Shown here one piece after another: positions 25,558 to 33,622 of a DNA stretch of 64,000 bases. The notes under the pieces are model-generated. The model was not told the DNA's origin. It did not search any database and saw only the letters and a list, made by a program, of their open reading frames with translations. Made by a program: the position numbers and the translations under genes. Every line of letters begins with the position of its first letter. The first letter of the stretch is position 1. The stretch is from Paludibacteraceae bacterium (GTDB lineage: Bacteria; Bacteroidota; Bacteroidia; Bacteroidales; Paludibacteraceae), in the NCBI GenBank assembly GCA_017461505.1, contig JAFTXV010000001.1, positions 1 to 64,000 of the forward strand, given 5' to 3'.

Positions 25558-28020
25558 ATGAAGTTATCTACTATCTTACATACCAATCAGTTCTCCGAGA
25601 GCAATGAGGTGTGCCCTGGATGCACCAATCATTGCCAGGTACGTGGGTATCATTTTCAAAATGGCAAAGCGTATTATTCAGGAAACAACTGCGAGAAAGT
25701 TTATCACAATCAGCGTGATGTACAACAGCGCGGTGTAAATATGTTTGAAGAGAAATACAAGTTGCTCTTTGCGCATACTACATTGCCTAACTCACAAGGA
25801 ATCGCTATCGGTATTCCGCGCGGATTGGGTATATACGAGAACTATCCCTTTTGGTCCACACTATTCCAGCAATGTGGTTTTCGAGTCGTTTTGTCTGCCA
25901 CATCCAATAACACTCTCTACGAAAAAGGGGTGCGCACAGTAGTAGCAGATAATATCTGTTTCCCTGCCAAACTGATGCATGGGCATGTGATGAACTTGAT
26001 AGAACGTGGAGTAGATAGAATATTCTATCCGTGGGTAGTCTTTGAGAGAAAAGAAGATAAGCAAGCAAAAAACTCCTTTAACTGCCCTATTGTAAGTGGC
26101 TATGCAGATGTCATCAAAAGCAGCATCGACCCCGCGGGTAAATATGGCATTCCATTGGATTCACCTATTGTGAGTTTCAAAGATGAGGAGTTGCTACGCG
26201 AGAGTTTACAGGCATACTTGCAGGGATTGGGCGTAGCAGACAAACAGATACAAACGGCAATTACACATGCTTTGCATGCACAGCAATCATATTTGGACGC
26301 GCTGGAGAGACGAGGATTGCAGGTGCTGGCAGATGCACAAGCAACCAATCGGATGGTGATTATGTTAGCGGCTCGCCCCTATCATATCGACCCTCTGATT
26401 CAGCACAAAATAGCCGATGCCATTGCAGCTATGGGAATAGATGTGATTACAGAGAATGCGGCTACCCATCAGGGCAGTGAAGTGTATGGACAAGTGAATG
26501 CACTCTGCCAGTGGGCATATCCAAATAGAATCTTCAAAGCAGCATACTGGGTGGGCAAGCACACTTATCCACACTTGCACATGGTACAACTTACTTCATT
26601 TGGTTGCGGTCCTGACGCCTTTATCTTGGATGAAGTGAGAATGTTGCTGCAACGCTATGAAAAGAATCTAACGGTATTAAAAATAGATGATGTAAACAAT
26701 ATCGGTAGTCTGCAACTGCGTGTAAGGTCGCTGGTAGAGAGTGTGAAACAAGAACAAAAGATCAGACTCCAACAGCCAAAACAGCAGGAGAAATGGACTA
26801 CCTCGATATTTGAGAAAGAAGATAAGCAACAACGCACGATATTGATACCATATTTTGCTGAGGGTTACAACGAATTTATTGCCACTCTGGTGGGCATGGC
26901 AGGCTATCAATACGAATGTCTTCCTATGGGTTGCCAAGCCGATGCCGAAGAAGGATTGCAGGCAGCTAATAACGATGTCTGCTATCCCGCCACAATCGTA
27001 ATAGGTAGTATCTTGCGTGCGTTAAAATCGGGGAGATATGATCTACAACGCACCGCTGTAGCTATCACACAAACAGGCGGACAATGTCGTGCTTCGAACT
27101 ATTATGCACTTATCAAAAATACCATGGTAAAAGCGGGTTTTGCCGATGTGCCAGTAATCTCTGTAGCCACTGGTACAAGTCTGGGCAATCAACAACCTGG
27201 CTTTGAGATTCCTTGGCGGACATTGGCACGTCCTGCATTGGAAGCCATATTCTTTGCCGATGCCCTCGCCAAACTATATTATCCTTCTGCACCACGAACC
27301 AGTAATCCACAAATAGCCCGCGAACTATACAACCACTATATCCAAGAAGCGCAATCATACATTCAGCAACGGCAGTATAAGGGCCTGCATCGTCTGTTGC
27401 AATCTGCTGTTAGGGAGTTTTCTCACATCGTAGATAGACAGAAAGTAGTGCCCATTGTAGGATTGGTCGGCGAGATTTATGTGAAATATAATTCGTTTAG
27501 CAACAAGTCTGTCGTACAATGGCTGATTGAGCATGGTGTAGAGGTAGTGCCACCTGCATTAACAGGATTCTTCTCTACCTCTATGCCTAATGCACATATC
27601 AATCGCGAGTTTCATATCAAGCAGATGTCCACTCCGCAATGGATAATGGATGTAGGACATAGTTTGGTGCAACGAACAGCACATAAATACGATACACTGT
27701 GTCAGGATTTTCCGTACTACCGTCCTTTCGATGATATTTTCGATATTTACCGCTTGTCACGACAAGTGATAAGTCCTGCTGCTGATTTTGGTGAAGGATG
27801 GTTCCTGCCAGGAGAGATTTGCGCTTTAGCAGAATCGGGCGTGGAAAAAGTAGTATCTGTACAACCCTTTGGTTGTATTGCCAATCACATCATCTCGAAA
27901 GGTATTGAAAAACGCCTCAAACAGCATTATCCTCACCTATCGTTGCTATTTCTAGACTTTGATTCTGGAACCTCGGAAGCGAATGTGTATAATCGATTAT
28001 TTTTCCTCTTGAATAGGTAG
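25558..28020 (+). CDS. DUF2229 / 2-hydroxyglutaryl-CoA dehydratase-like partner of the activase
   Basis: The 820-residue protein begins with a Cys-rich segment (CPGCTNHCQVRGY near 20), then a DUF2229-type domain (GIPRGLGIYENYPFWSTLF near 80, VADNICFPAK near 121). A second Cys-containing dehydratase-D-like domain follows from ~430 (CLPMGCQADAEEGLQAANND, VCYPATIVIG, ITQTGGQCRASNYYALIK). Conserved Cys in these positions would hold iron-sulfur clusters. Together with the preceding ATPase it forms the 'acyl-CoA dehydratase activase-related' assembly common in anaerobes and of unknown substrate. The ATG lies 13 bp after the preceding stop, so translation is probably coupled. Confidence 0.75.
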   Translation: MKLSTILHTNQFSESNEVCPGCTNHCQVRGYHFQNGKAYYSGNNCEKVYHNQRDVQQRGVNMFEEKYKLLFAHTTLPNSQGIAIGIPRGLGIYENYPFWSTLFQQCGFRVVLSATSNNTLYEKGVRTVVADNICFPAKLMHGHVMNLIERGVDRIFYPWVVFERKEDKQAKNSFNCPIVSGYADVIKSSIDPAGKYGIPLDSPIVSFKDEELLRESLQAYLQGLGVADKQIQTAITHALHAQQSYLDALERRGLQVLADAQATNRMVIMLAARPYHIDPLIQHKIADAIAAMGIDVITENAATHQGSEVYGQVNALCQWAYPNRIFKAAYWVGKHTYPHLHMVQLTSFGCGPDAFILDEVRMLLQRYEKNLTVLKIDDVNNIGSLQLRVRSLVESVKQEQKIRLQQPKQQEKWTTSIFEKEDKQQRTILIPYFAEGYNEFIATLVGMAGYQYECLPMGCQADAEEGLQAANNDVCYPATIVIGSILRALKSGRYDLQRTAVAITQTGGQCRASNYYALIKNTMVKAGFADVPVISVATGTSLGNQQPGFEIPWRTLARPALEAIFFADALAKLYYPSAPRTSNPQIARELYNHYIQEAQSYIQQRQYKGLHRLLQSAVREFSHIVDRQKVVPIVGLVGEIYVKYNSFSNKSVVQWLIEHGVEVVPPALTGFFSTSMPNAHINREFHIKQMSTPQWIMDVGHSLVQRTAHKYDTLCQDFPYYRPFDDIFDIYRLSRQVISPAADFGEGWFLPGEICALAESGVEKVVSVQPFGCIANHIISKGIEKRLKQHYPHLSLLFLDFDSGTSEANVYNRLFFLLNR

Positions 28021-28147
28021 AAAAATAAAAATAGGATGAATTTTCGCTGTTAAAGATAGGCCGATTTCGTGGTGCGCTACAGTGGTCGCGAAGTGATCGC
28101 GTAGCCCGCAGTCAACTTGAGAGTGATTAAAAGAGCGACCTAATACA

Positions 28148-28171
28148 GCCACAGAAAGCCCATAGAAGTCC
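28148..28171. repeat. 24-bp exact direct repeat, copy 2
   Basis: Identical to 22020-22043. Lies 127 bp after the end of the 820-residue gene. Confidence 0.8.
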
Positions 28172-28234
28172 TAGTTATCTGTTCTATGTATTGCTCTACT
28201 TCCTCACTATGGGGATAGTTCGGGAGCAATACTC

Positions 28235-28397
28235 GAAGTGCCATTCAAGGCACTTCTTCATCTATGCTTGCGCTGATTCCTCAAAGTGGGGACTCTTCTC
28301 TTTGTCTCGGTCGGCTTGGTCTCCCCGACCGCCTTCCCTTTTCGAAGCCAAAAGTCAATTGGCTTCTCCACGCTCGGAGTGCGTTCCGTCGCACTCC
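28235..28397. repeat. Cluster of four perfect hairpins in non-coding DNA
   Basis: Four stems follow in 163 bp: GAAGTGCC/GGCACTTC (28235-28256), CGGTCGG/CCGACCG (28308-28331), GAAGCCAA/TTGGCTTC (28344-28366) and GGAGTGCG/CGCACTCC (28376-28397). The 85-codon frame across them looks accidental. Base composition is more GC-rich than the surroundings. Confidence 0.7.
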
Positions 28398-28421
28398 TTC
28401 AGGTCGCGTAGCACAGAGGAA

Positions 28422-28593
28422 ACTTTCGGCACAATCAACTTTTTTTAAAAAAAATACACTTATGCGGAAGTTCTTATAATACAGCAACTTCCGCATATTA
28501 TTCACACCTATTCTTCTTTCAAAATCATAAATCTTCGGCACAAAACTACTAAAATGCCGAAGATACGGCATTACTATATTAATAGAGGTACAC
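28422..28593. repeat. Dispersed ~175-bp non-coding repeat, copy B
   Basis: Homologous to 21821-22000 (TTCGGCACAATC, A-rich spacer, AATACACT, hairpin, CTTCGGCACAAAAC, GCCGAAGAT, CATTA, TAGAG). The central hairpin here has a perfect 12-bp stem, TATGCGGAAGTT (28461-28472) with AACTTCCGCATA (28486-28497). Stem changes relative to copy A keep the pairing. Confidence 0.75.
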
Positions 28594-28609
28594 AAAAAAT
28601 AGCGGCAGA

Positions 28610-28710
28610 AGTAGCGGCAAACTTAAAAAACATTTTATGCAGTAACCATCGCACTTCATAAGCCCTAAATCCCAAATCAGCGGCACCTTTATCCACCATT
28701 GCCGCTACTT
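28610..28710. repeat. Long-range inverted repeat ending in a T-run
   Basis: AGTAGCGGCAA (28610-28620) is an exact inverse of TTGCCGCTACT (28699-28709), followed by TTTTT. It could terminate transcription entering from the left before the RhuM-Fic promoter. Nothing else was recognised in 28711-28824. Confidence 0.5.
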
Positions 28711-28824
28711 TTTGCAGCATTTTTATAGAACAGATCTTCGCAATACAAACTAAACCTTACAAAAAAAATACACATTTTATTTATTTTTCTTGAGATACTG
28801 ACAACTTTTAGCAGTTTGTTGTAG

Positions 28825-28832
28825 TAATTTTG
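28825..28832 (+). promoter_or_regulatory. -7 box of the RhuM-Fic gene
   Basis: TAATTTTG, 28 nt before the ATG; a TTTG-like -33 (within TTTGTTG) is close to the expected place but the spacing is short. Confidence 0.55.
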
Positions 28833-28860
28833 CAGCGAAATTAAAAAATCAAGCAAAATT

Positions 28861-29859
28861 ATGGACAACAACAATCAAATCATTATCTATCAAACTGCCG
28901 ACAATCAAACGCAGATTGATGTTCGCATGGAGCACGACACCGTGTGGCTAACCCAAGCACAGATGGCGGACCTTTTCCAAAAAGACAGGACAGTTATTTC
29001 AAGGCATATCCGCAATGTGTTTAAGGAAGGAGAATTGGATGAGTCCTTGGTATGTGCAAAATTTGCACTACCCAAGAAATATGGTCGTAGAGAGGGGTAT
29101 ATGCAAGAGACAGAAGCAACAATTTACAACCTTGACGTCATCATTTCCGTAGGCTATCGTGTGAAGAGCCAACGCGGTGTACAATTCCGCCAATGGGCAA
29201 ACCGTGTATTGAAGCAGTATCTTATCAAGGGATATGCTATCAACGAACGCTTGCGCCATGAGCAGATTAGCGAGTTACGTCAATTGGTTCAAGTAGTTAG
29301 TCGCACGCTACAACACCGAGAACAGGAAAACACTATCGAGACACAAGACCTGTTGGATGTAGTAGTGGATTACACCTATGCCCTTGATACGCTTGACAAC
29401 TATGACTACGAACGCTTGACCATTGACCAAACTACAAAAGTAGCCTCGTTTCATGCCACTTATGAAAATGCCATAGAGCAAATTCAGCGCTTACGCGATA
29501 AGTTTGGTGCATCAGTATTGTTTGGCAATGAGAAAGATGATTCTTTCAAAAGCAGTATAGGTCAGATTTACCAAACTTTTGGTGGCGAAGAACTATATCC
29601 CAGTGTAGAGGAAAAAGCCGCCATGCTGCTATATCTGGTAACGAAAAACCACTCATTCAGCGATGGAAACAAACGAATTGCTGCCACATTGTTCTTGTGG
29701 TTCTTAAATAACAACAAAATACTTTACGACTCCGATGGTAGCAAACGCATTGCAGATAGTACACTTGTTGCCTTAACGCTGATGATTGCTGAAAGCAAAA
29801 CCGAAGAAAAAGACGTAATGGTAAAAGTAGTTGTAAACCTAATCAATCAAAGAAACTAA
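28861..29859 (+). CDS. RhuM-family protein with C-terminal Fic/Doc domain
   Basis: The N-terminal ~190 residues match the RhuM/virulence-protein family (QIDVRMEHDTVWLTQAQMADLF, RTVISRHIRNVF, EGELDESLVCAKF), including a helix-turn-helix-like start. The C-terminal third carries a Doc/Fic active-site loop HSFSDGNKRIAATLFLWF near residue 262; catalytic His and the DGNKR anion loop are intact. Fic/Doc proteins transfer AMP or phosphate to protein targets. These fusions are common in gut bacterial accessory DNA. Its gene is behind a hairpin-rich 840-bp non-coding stretch and directly before an unknown protein that might be a partner or antitoxin; that is a guess. Confidence 0.8.
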   Translation: MDNNNQIIIYQTADNQTQIDVRMEHDTVWLTQAQMADLFQKDRTVISRHIRNVFKEGELDESLVCAKFALPKKYGRREGYMQETEATIYNLDVIISVGYRVKSQRGVQFRQWANRVLKQYLIKGYAINERLRHEQISELRQLVQVVSRTLQHREQENTIETQDLLDVVVDYTYALDTLDNYDYERLTIDQTTKVASFHATYENAIEQIQRLRDKFGASVLFGNEKDDSFKSSIGQIYQTFGGEELYPSVEEKAAMLLYLVTKNHSFSDGNKRIAATLFLWFLNNNKILYDSDGSKRIADSTLVALTLMIAESKTEEKDVMVKVVVNLINQRN

Positions 29860-29885
29860 AATACCTATTTCAAAAAATACAGCAT

Positions 29886-30698
29886 ATGAGTACAATTTTA
29901 TCAAGACACCCACTATATGTGGATAAAAATATTCCAAGCAAATATTATTTGGAATCAGAGCAAAACGAACTATCATCGCAAATTAGACAAGCGACAGAGA
30001 AATTGAAGATGTTAGCGATTGCCTCGCCTTCAGAAATTGTTCCCAAAGACGAAGATCCAGTCTGCTCGCTGAGTACAACAGTTGATGATTGGGTGGACCT
30101 AATTTGTGAATACCAGCGGGAATATACCGAATATCAAAACATCCTTGATGTCTTATATGTATGGGAATACGAGTCAAAGCCAAACGTTTTAGGAATAGAT
30201 ATTCGCAACAAAGAGGACTTAAACAATATTGTTCTCGGTAATCGTGATTATGCTGATGCTACAAGAGACGAAAAGAATCCATTTCGGACAAAAGCGTATG
30301 CTAACATAGCAGATTACATTACCGATCTGGAGAAGAATCTACAAGCCAGAACGATACAAACAAAACGTGATTTATTCATTGCGTATTATAAAGATGAATT
30401 AGTTATTGATGAAGAAATGAACATACTATACAATAGCGAAGAAGAAGCATATGAAGCGATATATAAGATGATGGAATATTCTGCTGGCACTTTGTTTTTT
30501 GATAAATATCTGCAACAAAATTCGCAGTTGTATGATTACTTCCTATCTGTGTTAACTGATGATGCCAAGACTATGCTCACTACTTTTTATAATGCCGAAG
30601 GATTTGATTATAAACTGCTAACGGAACTTAGTAAACATATTGATACTCACATACACTCCCTCATATCTAAAAACATACGGATTGTAAAAATTGCGTAG
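29886..30698 (+). CDS. Hypothetical protein (270 aa) downstream of RhuM-Fic
   Basis: No family recognised. It is a soluble, mostly helical-looking, acidic protein (EIVPKDEDPVC, EEMNILYNSEEEAYEAIYKMM) without signal peptide or membrane segment. It begins 26 bp after the RhuM-Fic stop, so the two are likely co-transcribed. AT-rich base composition matches the accessory character of the pair. Following DNA (30699-30942) holds a short doubtful frame and the promoter of the next gene. Confidence 0.6.
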   Translation: MSTILSRHPLYVDKNIPSKYYLESEQNELSSQIRQATEKLKMLAIASPSEIVPKDEDPVCSLSTTVDDWVDLICEYQREYTEYQNILDVLYVWEYESKPNVLGIDIRNKEDLNNIVLGNRDYADATRDEKNPFRTKAYANIADYITDLEKNLQARTIQTKRDLFIAYYKDELVIDEEMNILYNSEEEAYEAIYKMMEYSAGTLFFDKYLQQNSQLYDYFLSVLTDDAKTMLTTFYNAEGFDYKLLTELSKHIDTHIHSLISKNIRIVKIA

Positions 30699-30869
30699 GA
30701 GATTAAAAAAATGCAAACTAGTAAGCGAAATATCCATTTTATCACCACATTACCAATTCATCCTCTATTTATAAATGAAGATGCTCCAAAAAATGCACCC
30801 CAAAATGAGCCCCAAAAACTCATAGCGCAATCAAAACCAAGACAGCAGCAAATAAATAAAAACAAAAAC

Positions 30870-30900
30870 TTGCATAAGTCATCATATTTTTGTACCTTTG
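30870..30900 (+). promoter_or_regulatory. Bacteroidetes-type promoter of the DUF1846 gene
   Basis: TTG at 30870-30872, 20 nt, TACCTTTG at 30893-30900. It decides the start of the DUF1846 gene at 30943. Confidence 0.8.
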
Positions 30901-30942
30901 CAGGCGAATTTGGATACTACTATAATTTTCGGAGATAGCAAC

Positions 30943-32403
30943 ATGACTCCTTTTAACAACGAGAAATACATCCGCATACAGTCGGAGCATATCAAAGAGC
31001 GTATTGCACAGTTTGGTAATAAGCTTTACCTTGAACTCGGTGGCAAACTCTTTGATGACTATCATGCCAGTCGTGTACTTCCTGGTTTTCAGCCAGATAG
31101 CAAACTCACGATGCTCACCCAACTCCGTGATACCATGGAGATTGTCATTGTCATTTCTGCTGCCGATATTGAGAAGAACAAAGTGCGTCAAGACTTGGGT
31201 ATCACCTACGATGTAGATGTACTGCGCCTTAGAGAGGAGTTTATGAATCGGGGCTTCCTCGTTAACTCGGTAGTAATCACCCATTACAGCGGTCAAGTAT
31301 CGGCACAGAACTACAGCCAACGCCTTGAACGCCTTGGTATCAAGACCTACTTCCACTACACTATCGAGGGCTATCCACATAATGTAGCACTCATTGACTC
31401 TGCAGACGGTTTTGGTAAGAATGATTATATCGAGACAACTCGTCCATTGGTGGTAGTCACCGCTCCTGGTCCAGGTAGCGGCAAGATGGCAGTCTGTCTG
31501 AGCCAACTTTACAACGAGCACCAACGCGGTAATCAAGCGGGATATGCCAAGTTTGAGACTTTCCCCGTGTGGAATCTCCCACTCAAGCACCCAGTCAATA
31601 AAGCGTACGAAGCAGCCACAGCCGACCTCAACGATGTGAATATGATTGACCCATACCACTTAGAGGCATACGGCAAGACGGCGGTTAGTTACAATCGTGA
31701 TTCTGAGATATTTCCTGTATTAGATGCTTTATTTACAGGCATTTACGGACACAACCCATACAAATCACCAACCGACATGGGTGTGAATATGGTGGGCTTC
31801 TGTATCGAAGATGATGCGGTATGCCAAGAGGCGAGCAAGCAGGAAATTATCCGTCGCTATTACCATGCGCTGAATGATTTTGCTAATGGCGATATCAGCG
31901 AAGCAGTAGTCAATCGTATTGGTCGCTTGTTCCAACAAGTAGGCATATCCACAGCAGACCGCCGTACTACCGTAGCTGCTAACGAGCGCAAAGAACGCGA
32001 CAACAGTATGGCAGTGGGCGCCATTGAATTGCACGATGGTACCATCATTACCGCAGAGGCCTCTCCCCTACTCGGTTCGAGCGCAGCACTCTTGCTCAAT
32101 GCCACTAAGTACCTCGCGGGTATTGACCACGATGTGAAACTCATCCCACAAGAAATGATTGAACCTATCCAACACACCAAAATAAACTACCTGCGTGGTC
32201 GTAACCCACGCTTACATACGGATGAGGTGTTGGTGGCATTGTCCGTCCTCTCCTTGCACGATGAGAACTGCCGCAAAACACTCGAAGCCCTACCCCAGTT
32301 GGCTGGTTGTCAAGTACATTCTACGGTCATGCTTTCAGAAGTGGACCGCAAGATTTTCCGCAAGTTAGGCATTGACCTTACCTGCGATCCTATTCGCAAA
32401 TAA
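30943..32403 (+). CDS. DUF1846 family protein
   Basis: This 486-residue cytosolic protein belongs to DUF1846. Typical stretches are YLELGGKLFDDYHASRVLPG near 29, VVVTAPGPGSGKMAVCLSQ near 170 (a P-loop-like GSGK), TDMGVNMVGFCI near 270 and GRNPRLHTDEVL near 425. The family has been crystallised from streptococci and is widespread in anaerobes, but its biochemical role is not established; the GSGK motif suggests nucleotide binding. The start follows the promoter at 30893-30900. Core-genome codon use resumes here after the accessory genes. Confidence 0.85.
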   Translation: MTPFNNEKYIRIQSEHIKERIAQFGNKLYLELGGKLFDDYHASRVLPGFQPDSKLTMLTQLRDTMEIVIVISAADIEKNKVRQDLGITYDVDVLRLREEFMNRGFLVNSVVITHYSGQVSAQNYSQRLERLGIKTYFHYTIEGYPHNVALIDSADGFGKNDYIETTRPLVVVTAPGPGSGKMAVCLSQLYNEHQRGNQAGYAKFETFPVWNLPLKHPVNKAYEAATADLNDVNMIDPYHLEAYGKTAVSYNRDSEIFPVLDALFTGIYGHNPYKSPTDMGVNMVGFCIEDDAVCQEASKQEIIRRYYHALNDFANGDISEAVVNRIGRLFQQVGISTADRRTTVAANERKERDNSMAVGAIELHDGTIITAEASPLLGSSAALLLNATKYLAGIDHDVKLIPQEMIEPIQHTKINYLRGRNPRLHTDEVLVALSVLSLHDENCRKTLEALPQLAGCQVHSTVMLSEVDRKIFRKLGIDLTCDPIRK

Positions 32404-32426
32404 TTTGTTATATATTAATTTATACT

Positions 32427-33572
32427 ATGAAAAAGATTATATTATCCGTTCAAACTATTGCTATAGTATTGATACTTACTGCCTTTGTAGGTTGCAAAAA
32501 GAGCACAAGTCGCACACTTACCTCTGCTACTGGATCTATCTATGAATGTCTGGTGGTAATGAACGATGCACCATTGACTCAAGAACAACGCAATGAGATT
32601 GCTAAACTTAATCTAGTAAACGAAGCATCGGGCTATACCAAACCTATAGCCAACCTATACGATTTAGTAGAGGCTGTAATGGCAGCAGATATGCCTTGTA
32701 TGCCACAAGTAGAACCCTATTTCCGTCTCACTCAAGTACCTACTGCGCAGTTTGATGATATGTTCAAACCTACCCGCAATATCCTCTTCGTAGATATCAA
32801 TCCACAGATGTACACACAAGTGAAAGCCAAGGTATCTAACGACCACTGGTCCACCCCACAGGCATTATGCCGCATCCAGTCGCCTTCTGAAGAAGAGTTT
32901 GTAGCCTACTGGTTAGAGCACGGAGAGGAGATACGCGAATGGTTTGTCAATCAGGAGATTAAGCGCCAAATGAAGTTCTATCGTGCTGGCACCAACAAGC
33001 AAGCCCGAACCATCCTACAAGAGCAAGGATACGATATGCTTATTCCGGAAGACTATATGGTCATCATGGATACAACACTAGAAGGAGCATCTACTTTTAG
33101 TTTGCGCAATCCTATCACAGTTGCTCCAGAGGTAAAACTTCTATGGTGCTGCAACAACAAAGGCAGTATGCGCCGCGACCTAGTGATATACTCCTATCCT
33201 TATACCGACGAGCAGACATTTACCTTGGACTATCTCAATGCTAAACGTGATGAGGTTCTAAGCCGCGTCGTTACTGCAAGCGTAGAGGGATCGTATATGG
33301 GCACGGAGTACAAAGTATTCCCTCCTCAAATGCGTGCTATCACTGTACAAGGAGATGAACATGCCACTGAGATACGCGGTCTATGGAAGATTAAGAATGG
33401 CGAAGCTATGGGTGGACCATACGTGAGCCACACCCGTCTGGATCAAGTGAACGGACGCGTAGTAACTGCTGAGACTTTCCTTTACGCCGCAGGACAGAAG
33501 AAACGCACCGCATTGCGCCAAGCAGAGGCAATCCTCTATACATTGCAATTGCCACAAGATACAATCAAATAG
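32427..33572 (+). CDS. DUF4837 family lipoprotein
   Basis: The 381-residue protein has a lipoprotein signal peptide, lipobox FVGC near residue 23, then a soluble domain characteristic of the Bacteroidetes-restricted DUF4837 family (repeated short blocks with MRAITVQGDEHATEIRGLWK near 294). It is presumably anchored to the outer membrane and faces the periplasm. Function unknown. It follows DUF1846 by 23 bp. The space to the ABC-F gene is entirely a heptamer array that begins at its TAG stop. Confidence 0.75.
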   Translation: MKKIILSVQTIAIVLILTAFVGCKKSTSRTLTSATGSIYECLVVMNDAPLTQEQRNEIAKLNLVNEASGYTKPIANLYDLVEAVMAADMPCMPQVEPYFRLTQVPTAQFDDMFKPTRNILFVDINPQMYTQVKAKVSNDHWSTPQALCRIQSPSEEEFVAYWLEHGEEIREWFVNQEIKRQMKFYRAGTNKQARTILQEQGYDMLIPEDYMVIMDTTLEGASTFSLRNPITVAPEVKLLWCCNNKGSMRRDLVIYSYPYTDEQTFTLDYLNAKRDEVLSRVVTASVEGSYMGTEYKVFPPQMRAITVQGDEHATEIRGLWKIKNGEAMGGPYVSHTRLDQVNGRVVTAETFLYAAGQKKRTALRQAEAILYTLQLPQDTIK

Positions 33573-33617
33573 GCTATAGGACACCCTATGGGCTATAGGT
33601 GATAGGTTATAGGCAAG
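33573..33617 (+). repeat. Heptamer array filling the DUF4837-ABC-F gap
   Basis: Directly after the TAG: GCTATAG, then a degenerate part with CCC-TAT-GGG, then GCTATAG, GTGATAG, GTTATAG and a terminal GCAAG. The ABC-F ATG lies 5 bp later. The ending GCAAG is the same as at 3365 and in the array before pdxA. Confidence 0.85.
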
Positions 33618-33622
33618 GGGAG

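Noticed and set aside
28191-28448. 85-residue ORF over the hairpin cluster
   Set aside because: Sequence is explained by four palindromes; Ser/Arg-rich product without recognisable family.
30711-30938. 75-residue ORF before DUF1846
   Set aside because: It runs through the -33/-7 promoter of the next gene and has low-complexity Asn/Gln/Lys content; no independent support.
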